Assembly (NCBI RefSeq): GCF_019343495.1
Contig: NZ_CP072552.1
Coordinates: 1-64,000 of the forward strand
Direction: 5' to 3'
Length of the DNA: 64,000 nucleotides
Source of the DNA: Acinetobacter lwoffii
GTDB taxonomy: Bacteria; Pseudomonadota; Gammaproteobacteria; Pseudomonadales; Moraxellaceae
The notes under the pieces were generated by a model. It saw nothing but the letters and a program-made list of their open reading frames with translations, searched no databases and was not told the DNA's origin. Positions within the stretch are counted from its first letter, which is position 1. Each line of letters begins with the position of its first letter. Shown one piece after another: positions 17,401-24,943 of the stretch. Position numbers and translations under genes: made by a program.

Positions 17401-17565
17401 ATCAATCGGTAACTTTTGATAACTATAAATACCAATAGCAATCCAAGCCGCAATAAACAGCATGACCCAGATTGCGTTATGGATAGAAAACTGGATCAGT
17501 CGATCAAACAGTCCTTCAGGTTTTACCGATTCGTGGTCTGGAATTTGAGGAGTTTCAGTGCTCAT
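14407..17565 (-). CDS. czcA: CzcA-type heavy-metal RND efflux pump
   Basis: 1052 residues, matching HME-RND transporters. It has twelve membrane segments in the usual 1+5 / 1+5 layout with two large periplasmic loops. The transmembrane motif GALDFGIIIDGAVVIVEN carries the Asp, Asp and Glu needed for proton use in the CzcA/CnrA group. It pumps divalent cations (Zn, Cd, Co) from periplasm or cytosol through CzcC to the outside. The gene overlaps czcB by 11 bp. The sequence is complete and shows no frameshift. Confidence 0.95.
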   Translation of the reverse strand: MSTETPQIPDHESVKPEGLFDRLIQFSIHNAIWVMLFIAAWIAIGIYSYQKLPIDAVPDITNTQVQINTSANGFTALEMEQRITYPIENAMSGMPKMEQTRSISRYGLSQVTIIFEDGTDIYWARQLINQRLQEAMGEMPEDVQPNMSPISTGLGEIYQWVIKAEPNAKKPDGTAYSAMDLREIQDWIVRPQLQRVKGVAEINSIGGFNKTYVVAPDLNRLQQLQIPLSDLQTALTENNENRGAGYIEKNGQQLTVRVPGTLNTIEDIQNISIANKNGYPIRVADVANVSIGHDLRTGAATYNGEETVLGIAMMMMGENSRTVAQAIDEKVQSIQQSLPKGVVIETVYDRTHLVDRAIKTVQKNLIEGAILVIVILFLFLGNFRAALITACVIPLSMLFTLTGMAEQKISANLMSLGALDFGIIIDGAVVIVENCIRRLAEAQKLKGGLLSRSERFKEVFLAAKQARRPLIFGQLIILVVYLPIFTLTGVEAKLFHPMAMTVVLALIGAMILSVTFVPAAVALFVTGEVKETESRWMHWLKTKYELLLDKAYELRLFVTIVAACILVLTGVLATQTGSEFAPQLGEGDFAVQQMRSPSTGLEQSLRMQENTEKLLLKEFPEIKAIFARTGTAEVATDVMPPNISDGVVLLKPHDEWPDPKQTIDELRQRMITFLATLPGNNSEFSQPIELRFNELISGVRSDVGVKLFGDDMEILNREANKISQKINSISGATAVNVEQTSGLPLLNVEVDKSRAAQYGLSVRAIQDLVATSVGGQNVGTILQGDKRFDFVIRLDESQRSPEQLAVLPIQLPNGGLVQLQDVARVENILGINQVSRENGKRRVVITANVEGRDLGSFVTELQSTLSKQELPSGYWIDYGGQFQNLMSAKARMQLVVPLALLTIFILLMAVFHNIKESLLVFSGVPFALCGGLIALWLRDIPLSMSAGVGFIALSGVAVLNGLVMLTFIKELRQQYDLYYATWQGAILRLRPVLMTACVASLGFVPMALATGTGAEVQRPLATVVIGGIISSTLLTLVLLPVLYRWMNEKKVS

Positions 17566-18790
17566 GTGAAGCCTCTCCTTTTTCCAGCTCGGATTTCAGT
17601 AAAAAACTGCCTTGAGCGGCATATTTTTGTCCCTGACTAAGCCCACTCACCACTTCAATCCATTGGCTCTCCCCAGATGATTGCCCTAATTTCACAGGTT
17701 GCGGACTGAATTCAACTTTTTGTCCATGCTGAGTGGCGACAAAAACCACATCTTTTCCATCGACATTCTGAACTGCGGACTTAAGTACCCGTAATGCGGT
17801 ACTTTCACTCCGTTGTTGCAACTGTACGTTCACCATCAAGTTTGGACGTAATTCGGTTGCATTCGATTCAACTTTTGCTCGCACCTGAAGACGACCTGTT
17901 TGAATATCCGCTTCAGTATTTAAAGTCTGAATAACAGCTTGATAAACCTTTTCTGTTTGCAAGGATTTAAATTCGATCTTTTGATTCGGGGCTAAGCCCA
18001 TAATTTCAGAATTTGGAACAATAAACTCAAGCCAGAGTTGATCTAACCGGTCTATCGTAAAGAGTTGATCGGCTAACTGAACATTTTCCCCGAGAACCAA
18101 ATCCTTTTTACTGATCACGCCAGAAATGGGAGCTTTCAAAATATAGCGTCCGTTACTGGCATTCACTGCACCAAATGCACTTAAACGTGATTGGGCCGCT
18201 TGAACCTGAATTTGTGCCCGTTTATAGCTGTTATAAGCACGTTGATAGTCCTGTTTTGCTGAAATGCCCTGTGACCAAAGCTGACGCTCACGATCATAGT
18301 CTTGTTTCGCCAGTTCAAGGTTGGTTTGTTCAATTTTAAGATTGGCCTGCTGATCAACTAGATCAGGAACAAGCAACGCAGCCAAAGGCTGTCCTTTCTG
18401 AACTTTTTGACCGAGTTCTACATAGACATTTTCTACATGACCACTAAAACTCGGTGAGACGTGCGCTTGCTGGTCAGTATTCACATTCAGTTTGGCAGGA
18501 TAAGAACTTAATTTAACCACCGGGCCTTGATCGACCGCTGATAATTGTATGCCCTGTTCCACCAGTTGCTTGGCAGTCAGGCTCACACCTTCTGCATGCT
18601 CTTCGGTTTCACCGCCATGTTCTTCTCCGCTTTCTTCCTCTGCATGTTCATCTGATGTTTCCGATTTATTCTTACCAGTTAAGATCAAAAAAATACTGAG
18701 GAGTACGGTAGCGCCGATAACCAAACTAATCAGTAGAGGTTGAGAGATTTTTCCGCTCTGTTTTTTTAAGCTGTTTTTAAGATCGAACAT
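17555..18790 (-). CDS. czcB: CzcB-type periplasmic adaptor
   Basis: About 411 residues from the ATG at 18790 (MFDLKNSLKKQSG); the open frame extends 31 codons further into czcC but without support. A membrane anchor (PLLISLVIGATVLLSIFLIL) is followed by an acidic His-rich stretch (EEHGGETEEHAEG), barrel-sandwich and hairpin domains (VEQGIQL...GQKVQKGQPLAALLVPD, then coiled coil), and a beta-barrel domain. It links CzcA to CzcC. The Glu/His-rich stretch probably binds metal. It starts 1 bp after the czcC stop and overlaps czcA. Confidence 0.92.
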   Translation of the reverse strand: MFDLKNSLKKQSGKISQPLLISLVIGATVLLSIFLILTGKNKSETSDEHAEEESGEEHGGETEEHAEGVSLTAKQLVEQGIQLSAVDQGPVVKLSSYPAKLNVNTDQQAHVSPSFSGHVENVYVELGQKVQKGQPLAALLVPDLVDQQANLKIEQTNLELAKQDYDRERQLWSQGISAKQDYQRAYNSYKRAQIQVQAAQSRLSAFGAVNASNGRYILKAPISGVISKKDLVLGENVQLADQLFTIDRLDQLWLEFIVPNSEIMGLAPNQKIEFKSLQTEKVYQAVIQTLNTEADIQTGRLQVRAKVESNATELRPNLMVNVQLQQRSESTALRVLKSAVQNVDGKDVVFVATQHGQKVEFSPQPVKLGQSSGESQWIEVVSGLSQGQKYAAQGSFLLKSELEKGEASHEH

Positions 18791-18791
18791 G

Positions 18792-20159
18792 TTAATTTCC
18801 CCCACCAATGACAGGCATGGCCTGTATGTCTTGCCATAAGTTTTGATTGATTTGTGCAATAGCATCTTTCGACATGACTTCACTTGGGCTAATGCCTAAG
18901 CTCAAACTTTCTGCTTCAATGGCCTTTTGCCAGCCATCCCGTAACAACTGGACTTTACGCAGACGGATGTCTTGTAATTGAAGCGTGGCTTGCTGAACAT
19001 CGGTTAAAGCAAACTTGCCTGCCAAGAAACCTTGTAGCGTCTTACTTTGAACTTGAGTCGCCAAAGGAATTTGAGTCTCGTCAACGACTTTGAATTGCAG
19101 CTCTAAACCCTGCAACTCGGTTAAAATTGTGCCTATTTGCAGCGCATTTTGCTTCAGATAAAACTCTTTCTGACGCTCTAATAAGTTCATTTTTTCTTGC
19201 GCGATTTTTATGCCATTTTGCTGACGATCGAAAATATTAAGCGGTACACTGACTCCGACTACTAATTGATTTTGTGTGGAGTTTTCCAAGGATTGGGTGC
19301 GGTTGACACCTAGGTTTAAAGTGGGGTTAGGACGTGCCTTTGCCCTTAGTTGATCAACCGTTGCTTGAGACTCTAATACCAGTAAAGCTCGATATTTCTC
19401 AACGTAGTTTTCCGCTAAATATTCTTGAACCTGTTCATGAGTCGATTTTGGCCAGAGCTTTTGTGAAGAGAGGTTTACCTGCAATGACTTATCAGACGTA
19501 CCCCATAAATTTGATAATTGTTGGGTGGCCACTTGTACCTGTAAGTCTGCCTGTCTAAAAAGACGGATATTTTCAGCATGGCTTAAACGTGCGCGATTTA
19601 CATCTACTTGGGCAATACTGCCTGCATTAAAGCGCTTTTCGATTGCTTGAAGGTTTTCTTGGCTCACCCGAAGTTGTTCATTGACAATGTTTTTTTCAAG
19701 TTCAGCAATGGCCAGTTGTGACCATACATATTTCACTGCAAGCTCAATTTGTGCTTGATAAATCTTCTGTTTCAGCGCTGTTTTATCTGTAGAGAGACTG
19801 GCTAATTTTTGGTTTGCTCTTCGCTCACCAAAAATATCCAAGGGTTGTGATATGCCAATGGTAAGCTCTTTTTCATTATTTGAACCAAATCCCGTTTGTT
19901 CAACTGACAGTTCAGGATTTTTAAACAGCTTACTTTGCTGAAGATTCGTGGCATTAATGCTGTTTTGCGTTTCCCAGAAATTTTGGGACGCTTGATATTG
20001 GTTAACCTGCTCAATAGCTTGCTGCAGCGTTAAATCTTGAGTACTGGCGACTACGGAAGTACTGAAGCTGATCATTGCAGATAGCAAGATACCGCTACCT
20101 AAGGCTGACCAGGATAAATTCAGGATGGAGGTATCCTGATGTAATTTGTTTTTTGACAT
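18792..20159 (-). CDS. czcC: CzcC-type outer-membrane channel
   Basis: 455 residues, typical of the TolC-like outer-membrane factor family. A signal peptide is followed by two repeated halves rich in Gln/Ala coiled coil (for example AIEKRFNAGSIAQVDVNRARLSHAEN, GFLAGKFALTDVQQATLQLQDIRL), the marks of TolC-like hairpins. It forms the outer exit for the CzcCBA pump. It lies 49 bp downstream of the czcI-like gene and is 1 bp from czcB. Confidence 0.92.
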   Translation of the reverse strand: MSKNKLHQDTSILNLSWSALGSGILLSAMISFSTSVVASTQDLTLQQAIEQVNQYQASQNFWETQNSINATNLQQSKLFKNPELSVEQTGFGSNNEKELTIGISQPLDIFGERRANQKLASLSTDKTALKQKIYQAQIELAVKYVWSQLAIAELEKNIVNEQLRVSQENLQAIEKRFNAGSIAQVDVNRARLSHAENIRLFRQADLQVQVATQQLSNLWGTSDKSLQVNLSSQKLWPKSTHEQVQEYLAENYVEKYRALLVLESQATVDQLRAKARPNPTLNLGVNRTQSLENSTQNQLVVGVSVPLNIFDRQQNGIKIAQEKMNLLERQKEFYLKQNALQIGTILTELQGLELQFKVVDETQIPLATQVQSKTLQGFLAGKFALTDVQQATLQLQDIRLRKVQLLRDGWQKAIEAESLSLGISPSEVMSKDAIAQINQNLWQDIQAMPVIGGGN

Positions 20160-20208
20160 GAAAATGCCCCACGCATAATGAAATTAGGAGTGGTGGGCTT
20201 TTATAAGA

Positions 20209-20625
20209 CTACCCCACCAATAGTAGGGGCAAATCGGGAGGCGGGGTTAATTGATCCAGATAAGGGGGTTTATAAAAAGTTATTCCCAAATAAGTTGGGG
20301 TAATGCCGGTCTCAAAATTAGCTTTAAGCTTCAGATCATCGGGTGGGTCAATCTGAATCACGATTGTATTTGAGAAATGACTGCACTTTTCGTTAAAACA
20401 AACCTTCTGACAATAGTCATAGATTTCTTTATAGTTTTCTAGGGAATAAAGTGCTTGACGAGGACTATCACTCTTTTCGTCTAAATCGATTGGATTAGAG
20501 AGTATTGAATTGGGTATGTTTGGCATTTCATGCAGACAAGCAGCCTCTGCCACACTCCAAATATTCTGGAATGTGAATAAGAGTACCAATATCTGGATTA
20601 GAAATGTTTTTCTCTTCATACACAA
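20209..20625 (-). CDS. czcI: CzcI-like small periplasmic protein
   Basis: 138 residues. It has a signal peptide (KRKTFLIQILVLLFTFQNIWSVAEA), Cys residues (AACLHEMP, YCQKVCFNEKCSHF) and a Pro-rich end (PPPDLPLLLVG). Its position as first gene before czcCBA and this layout match CzcI of Cupriavidus, a small periplasmic protein that affects czc expression. Sequence conservation in the family is weak, so the assignment rests mostly on context. It is divergent from the CadR-like region across 137 bp. Confidence 0.7.
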   Translation of the reverse strand: MCMKRKTFLIQILVLLFTFQNIWSVAEAACLHEMPNIPNSILSNPIDLDEKSDSPRQALYSLENYKEIYDYCQKVCFNEKCSHFSNTIVIQIDPPDDLKLKANFETGITPTYLGITFYKPPYLDQLTPPPDLPLLLVG

Positions 20626-20761
20626 ATCTGTATTTAAAACACCAATCGGAAGCTAACCAAAGCTATCTAAGATCTGATCACAAAATTTAAGTCACCTTAA
20701 TCTTTTTGCAGCCTTAAGTAAAGATATACAGAGTTTTTGAAAAAAGCATAGGTCTAGATAA

Positions 20762-21154
20762 TCAAGCTAGATTTTTTAGAACTCCACATTGGTCAATTGT
20801 ACATAAACCATCACAAGTACCTCTTAAATCAGATAATTGTTCAATAAGCTTTTGTTGCTTGATTATATTTTCTCTGATAGCACTGACATGTAAGTCAATT
20901 AATTCATTCACATCTGAACAATTTTTCTTGGGATTATCTTTATAGGTGAGTAATTGACGAATTTCATTCAAACTCATATTTAAAGTTCGGCAATTCAAAA
21001 TAAACTTAATTCGCTCAACATAGCCTATATCGTAAAGGCGGTAATTTCCTTCCGTTCTTTCGGGTTCCGGAATTAAACCTTCCTTTTCATAAAACCTAAT
21101 TGTTAATACTGAACATGAGGTTTTTTTAGAGAGTTCACCAATTTTTAAATGCAT
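20762..21154 (-). CDS. cadR: CadR/PbrR-like MerR-family regulator
   Basis: About 131 residues from the ATG at 21154 (MHLKIGELSKKT); the frame extends to 21214 but would then run through the promoter. A MerR helix-turn-helix (LKIGELSKKTSCSVLTIRFYEKEGLI) is followed by the long dimer helix and a C-terminal Cys set (NCSDVNELIDLH, TCDGLCTIDQCGVL) typical of Cd(II)/Pb(II) sensors. It activates the divergent promoter at 21178-21208 when metal binds. The transport genes it faces are a CDF exporter and feoAB. PbrR and ZntR relatives share much of this; the metal is inferred. Confidence 0.85.
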   Translation of the reverse strand: MHLKIGELSKKTSCSVLTIRFYEKEGLIPEPERTEGNYRLYDIGYVERIKFILNCRTLNMSLNEIRQLLTYKDNPKKNCSDVNELIDLHVSAIRENIIKQQKLIEQLSDLRGTCDGLCTIDQCGVLKNLA

Positions 21155-21177
21155 TGAGTTGGTATTTCCAAAAAATC

Positions 21178-21208
21178 TTGACTCTATAGTAACTATAGGG
21201 ATTCTAAT
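21178..21208 (+). promoter_or_regulatory. MerR-type metal-responsive promoter
   Basis: A -35 ttgact (21178-21183) and -10 tctaat (21203-21208) are separated by 19 bp. The spacer holds a 6-bp dyad, ctatag-taa-ctatag (21184-21198). Long spacers with a central dyad are the hallmark of MerR-activated promoters. It points to the CDF-feoAB genes. Confidence 0.85.
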
Positions 21209-21244
21209 ATTCAAAGTTTATAAATTTTTTTAATGGGTATAATT

Positions 21245-22525
21245 ATGAGTGGTTGTGGATGTAGTAAAGAAACACCATGCAAAGATAAGAAATCTCAACA
21301 AGAAAATCATCCATCAATTGCAGAAGCAAACAATTCAAAGAATTGTAATAATACGCTTAGCTGTTGTGGTGAAGAGGAAGAAGAAAAATCTTCATCTCCT
21401 TGCTGTAACACTTCAAACAGTTGTGAAGATACCGCTCAATCCTGTTGTGGTTCTGATCCCAAAGAAAATTTAAGCACTGAAGACGTTTTAAAAAATTCGC
21501 ACTACATGAGTGAATACTTAGTTCCCAAAATGGATTGTTCTGCGGAAGAACAGATGGTTCGTATGGCGCTATCTTCAATTGATGGTGTTCAAAAACTCAT
21601 CTTTGATTTACCTAACCGTTCTTTAAAGGTTCTACATAATCAAAAAGATGAAAATATAACCACCAAACTTGAAGCTTTGGGTTTTGGTGCAAAGCTTGTG
21701 AAGACTGAAACTTATATAAGCAATCAACAGGCTAAGCAAACAAGTACCTACACCATTCCTAAAATGGATTGCTCTGCTGAAGAGCAAATGGTCCGTATGG
21801 CTCTTGCAGATATTGAAGCAGTTAAAGGTCTTACTTTTGATCTTCCCAATCGAAAACTGAAAGTCTTCCATAATGAAGGGAGTCAGCAAATTACGGCCAA
21901 ACTTGAAGGACTGGGTTTTGGGGCGAAACTTGATGAAACACAGCTTTCTTCAGGCGATATACCTAATGAACCTGATCCTGTGAGACAAGCTAAAGTACTT
22001 AAACTGTTATTAGGCATTAATGCTCTACTTTTCTTTATAGAATTCATCAGCGGAATTATTGCTGCGTCTACAGGATTGATTGCTGATTCTCTAGATATGT
22101 TTGCCGATGCAGCCGTTTATGGTATTGCGCTATATGCCGTCGGAAAAGCTGCGAAATATCAAGTGAAAGCAGCCCATTTCGCAGGTTGGATTCAGTTATT
22201 ACTTGCTGTCATCGTGATTATTGATGTCATTAGACGATTCATGTTTGGAAGCGAGCCAGAATCAACGCTCATGATTGTTATTGGCCTGCTCGCACTTATA
22301 GCTAACGTGACATGCTTATATCTTATTTCTGGTCATCGAGAAGATGGCGCACATATGAAAGCCAGTTGGATTTTCTCGGCGAATGACGTTGTCGTAAATA
22401 TGGGCGTTATATTTGCCGGTGTACTCGTGGCGTGGACGGGATCAGCTTACCCAGACTTAATCATTGGCATCCTGGTTTCTTTATTCGTGCTTAATGGTGC
22501 TCGAAAGATTTTGGCTTTGAAGTAA
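21245..22525 (+). CDS. CDF-type cation exporter with Cys-rich N-terminus and two HMA-like domains
   Basis: About 426 residues from the ATG at 21245. The first 70 residues are Cys-rich (SGCGCSKETPC, SCCGEEEEE, SPCCNTSNSC, SCCGSD). Two similar HMA-like domains follow, each with PKMDCSAEEQMVRMAL and a GFGAKL end. The C-terminal half is a CDF membrane domain (LIADSLDMFADAAVYG, with the metal-site Asp residues; then AGWIQLL and ASWIFSANDVVVNMG). It probably exports Cd, Zn or Pb. It is first in an operon with feoA and feoB behind a CadR-type promoter. Standard CDF exporters lack this long metal-binding front. Confidence 0.85.
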   Translation: MSGCGCSKETPCKDKKSQQENHPSIAEANNSKNCNNTLSCCGEEEEEKSSSPCCNTSNSCEDTAQSCCGSDPKENLSTEDVLKNSHYMSEYLVPKMDCSAEEQMVRMALSSIDGVQKLIFDLPNRSLKVLHNQKDENITTKLEALGFGAKLVKTETYISNQQAKQTSTYTIPKMDCSAEEQMVRMALADIEAVKGLTFDLPNRKLKVFHNEGSQQITAKLEGLGFGAKLDETQLSSGDIPNEPDPVRQAKVLKLLLGINALLFFIEFISGIIAASTGLIADSLDMFADAAVYGIALYAVGKAAKYQVKAAHFAGWIQLLLAVIVIIDVIRRFMFGSEPESTLMIVIGLLALIANVTCLYLISGHREDGAHMKASWIFSANDVVVNMGVIFAGVLVAWTGSAYPDLIIGILVSLFVLNGARKILALK

Positions 22526-22536
22526 GAGTATCGAAA

Positions 22537-22797
22537 ATGAATCTATTTCAAGTTAAACAAAATCAGATCGTCAAAATTAGAGATCTCAAAAAAGGTAATC
22601 AATACAGTCATACCACTGATCCCGTATTGGAACGGCTCCAACTATTAGGTTTTAGAGAGGGTGAAACTCTACAAGTACTCGCTAAAGGTGTTTTTGGCGG
22701 AGATCCTGTTTTAGTTCAAATTGAAACTTCAAGATTCGCATTAAGAAAGAATGAAGCTGAAAGAATTTTTGTAGAGTTAGTATCCAATGAAGATTAA
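22537..22797 (+). CDS. feoA: FeoA-like SH3-domain protein
   Basis: 86 residues. FeoA proteins are small cytosolic SH3-like domains that support FeoB. The pattern LERLQLLGFREGETLQVLAKGVFGGDPVLVQIETSRFALRKNEAERIFVE matches the family core (LGxxxGxxVxVxxxxPFGGP...LRxxEAxxI). It starts 11 bp after the CDF stop and overlaps feoB by 11 bp, so it is translated as part of the operon. Confidence 0.88.
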   Translation: MNLFQVKQNQIVKIRDLKKGNQYSHTTDPVLERLQLLGFREGETLQVLAKGVFGGDPVLVQIETSRFALRKNEAERIFVELVSNED

Positions 22798-24616
22798 GAA
22801 CATTGCATTAGTCGGTAATCCAAATTGTGGAAAAACCTCTTTATTTAATACGCTTACTGGTACGCGACAAAAAGTTGCCAACTATGCTGGAGTTACCGTA
22901 GAAAGAAAAGAAGGTTCTTTTAAATTACCTTCTGGTGATGCAGTACGAGTATTGGACTTACCCGGAACTTACAGTTTAAAACCTAGTAGTTTAGATGAAG
23001 AAGTCACCAGGGCAGTTTGTTTGGGCGAGCTAAAAGGTGAAGTTCTACCCGATATTTTTATATGCGTTGTAGATGCCACAAATTTAAGCTTACATTTGAG
23101 CTTGGTTCTCGAAGTTCGTGCTCTAAATCGCCCTATGATTCTTGTATTAAATATGATGGATGAGGTCAAAAAGCGTGGTATTTCCATTGATAAGGATAAA
23201 CTGTCTCAACTGTTAGGTATCCCTGTAGTTGAAGCTGTCGCAGTTAAAACAAAAGGAATTCAAGATTTAATTAATCAATTAGATCAAAAAAATCTTTTTA
23301 TTACTCCTTATCATTCTGAATTAAGTCATTTTGAACAGGTCAAACAAATCACCAAACAAGTTATTTTAAATAATGACAGTGGTGATAAAAGAACCGCATT
23401 TCTAGATAAAATTTTTCTACATCCTGTATTGGGTTTAGTAATCTTAACTTTAACCATGTTTGTGATGTTCCAGGCGGTATTTATATGGGCAACGCCTTTT
23501 ATTGAATTCATTGAAAATTTTGTCGCATGGCTCAGTGATTTTATTGGACCACTAATCCAACATCCTCTATTAAAAAGCTTGGTTGTGGATGGGGTAATTG
23601 CTGGTGCAGGTAGCGTGCTTGCATATATGCCTCAGATTTTGATTTTATTCTTCTTCATTTTAATGCTTGAAGAGTCAGGCTATTTACCCCGGGCAGCATT
23701 TCTTTTAGATAAATTAATGTCTAAAGCCGGGCTTAGCGGCCGTTCATTTATTCCTCTGCTATCCAGTTTTGCTTGTGCCATTCCCGGAATTATGGCAACC
23801 AGAAGTATCAGCTCTGAACGGGACCGATTAGCAACAATTATGATTGCACCCTTGATGACCTGTTCAGCAAGATTGCCAGTATATGCTTTATTGATCGCGG
23901 CATTTATTCCCAACCAATTAATCTACGGCTGGTTAAGTCTGCAAGGATTAGTCCTTTTTGGTCTTTATATGTCGGGAATAGTCTCAGCGTTATTAGTTTC
24001 AGTCTTTCTGAAGTTGGTTCGAAAAGATAAAACTGAAAGTATTTTTATTTTTGAACTTCCCACATACCGAATTCCAGATATTAGAAATATTGCATTAGGC
24101 TTATATGATAGGGCAACTATTTTCTTAAAACGAGTTGGTGGCATTATCGTTGCGCTGTCTATCTTGTTATGGGTGCTAGTCACGTTCCCTCAACCACCAG
24201 ATAATGCAACCATGCCGGCCATTAACTATAGTTTAGCTGGTCAGTTAGGGCATTTAATTCATCCTATATTTGCGCCTATTGGGTTTACATGGGAAATATG
24301 TATTGCACTCATTCCTGCTATGGCAGCAAGGGAAGTTGTAATTGCTGCTCTTGGGGTGATTTATGCGATGTCAGGTGATGAAGATACAGTAACTCAAAGT
24401 CTGTTAAGTCAAATTTCAGGCCCGGATGGATGGGGGTTAGCCACAGGTTTATCATTATTGGTATGGTTTATTTTTGCTCCCCATTGTCTTGCTACGTTAG
24501 CAACAATTAGACGAGAAACTGGCAGCTGGAAACAGCCCATCATTATGGCAACTTATTTGTTTGCATTAGCCTACATCTTTTCATTCATCACATATCAAGT
24601 TGCGAGTAATCTTTAA
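22787..24616 (+). CDS. feoB: FeoB-type GTPase-coupled metal transporter
   Basis: 609 residues, shorter than E. coli FeoB (773). The N-terminal G domain has G1 GNPNCGKTS (residues 10-18), G3 DLPGTYSL and G4 NMMD. Two Gate-type membrane regions follow (FFILMLEESGYLPRAAFLLDKLM, then SSFACAIPGIMATRSI, and CIALIPAMAAREVVIAALGVI). FeoB normally imports Fe(II). Here it is the third gene behind a CadR-type promoter, which is unusual. It could refill iron during Cd/Zn/Pb stress or move another divalent ion. No FeoC gene follows. Confidence 0.9.
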   Translation: MKIKNIALVGNPNCGKTSLFNTLTGTRQKVANYAGVTVERKEGSFKLPSGDAVRVLDLPGTYSLKPSSLDEEVTRAVCLGELKGEVLPDIFICVVDATNLSLHLSLVLEVRALNRPMILVLNMMDEVKKRGISIDKDKLSQLLGIPVVEAVAVKTKGIQDLINQLDQKNLFITPYHSELSHFEQVKQITKQVILNNDSGDKRTAFLDKIFLHPVLGLVILTLTMFVMFQAVFIWATPFIEFIENFVAWLSDFIGPLIQHPLLKSLVVDGVIAGAGSVLAYMPQILILFFFILMLEESGYLPRAAFLLDKLMSKAGLSGRSFIPLLSSFACAIPGIMATRSISSERDRLATIMIAPLMTCSARLPVYALLIAAFIPNQLIYGWLSLQGLVLFGLYMSGIVSALLVSVFLKLVRKDKTESIFIFELPTYRIPDIRNIALGLYDRATIFLKRVGGIIVALSILLWVLVTFPQPPDNATMPAINYSLAGQLGHLIHPIFAPIGFTWEICIALIPAMAAREVVIAALGVIYAMSGDEDTVTQSLLSQISGPDGWGLATGLSLLVWFIFAPHCLATLATIRRETGSWKQPIIMATYLFALAYIFSFITYQVASNL

Positions 24617-24626
24617 TTAGCAAATG

Positions 24627-24660
24627 AATAAAATAAGGGAGCTAGCTCCCTTATTTTATT
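24627..24660. terminator. Terminator after feoB
   Basis: A perfect 17-bp inverted repeat with no loop between the arms as written (centre at 24643/24644; core agggagct/agctccct), beginning 10 bp after the feoB stop. A and T runs on both sides suit both directions. Confidence 0.8.
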
Positions 24661-24943
24661 GAAATACTCACTATAAATGAAGCGCTTTTACAAGAAAAAC
24701 TGTATAGATATCAATAATATTAAACAGCTTCCTAAGAAAACTTCTAATTTAATTATAAATTATGAAAGAGTTCCCTCTTTTTAGTGCAATTCATGAAATT
24801 AGGTTTAAATATCAAAAATTATGGCTTAATGAAGAGCATGATCTTGTAGACACTTTTAGTGAAATAATAATCAAAATATTGGAATGCTCCCAGTAGCCTA
24901 GACACAAAACCGATTCTAAAATTCTTATACTCGATATGGATAA
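24661..24943. other. Intergenic stretch with one doubtful short frame
   Basis: The space between feoB and the convergent ars operon. A 44-codon frame at 24762-24896 on the plus strand (MKEFPLFSAIHEIRF...) has no clear ribosome site or recognised homologue. Nothing else was seen. Confidence 0.3.

Noticed and set aside
18791-18883. Upstream extension of czcB
   Set aside because: It would overlap czcC by 92 bp without a ribosome site. The start at 18790 gives a standard membrane anchor.
24762-24896. 44-codon frame between feoB and arsO
   Set aside because: No ribosome site, no recognised homologue, and it lies between two convergent operons. It is mentioned only as doubtful.
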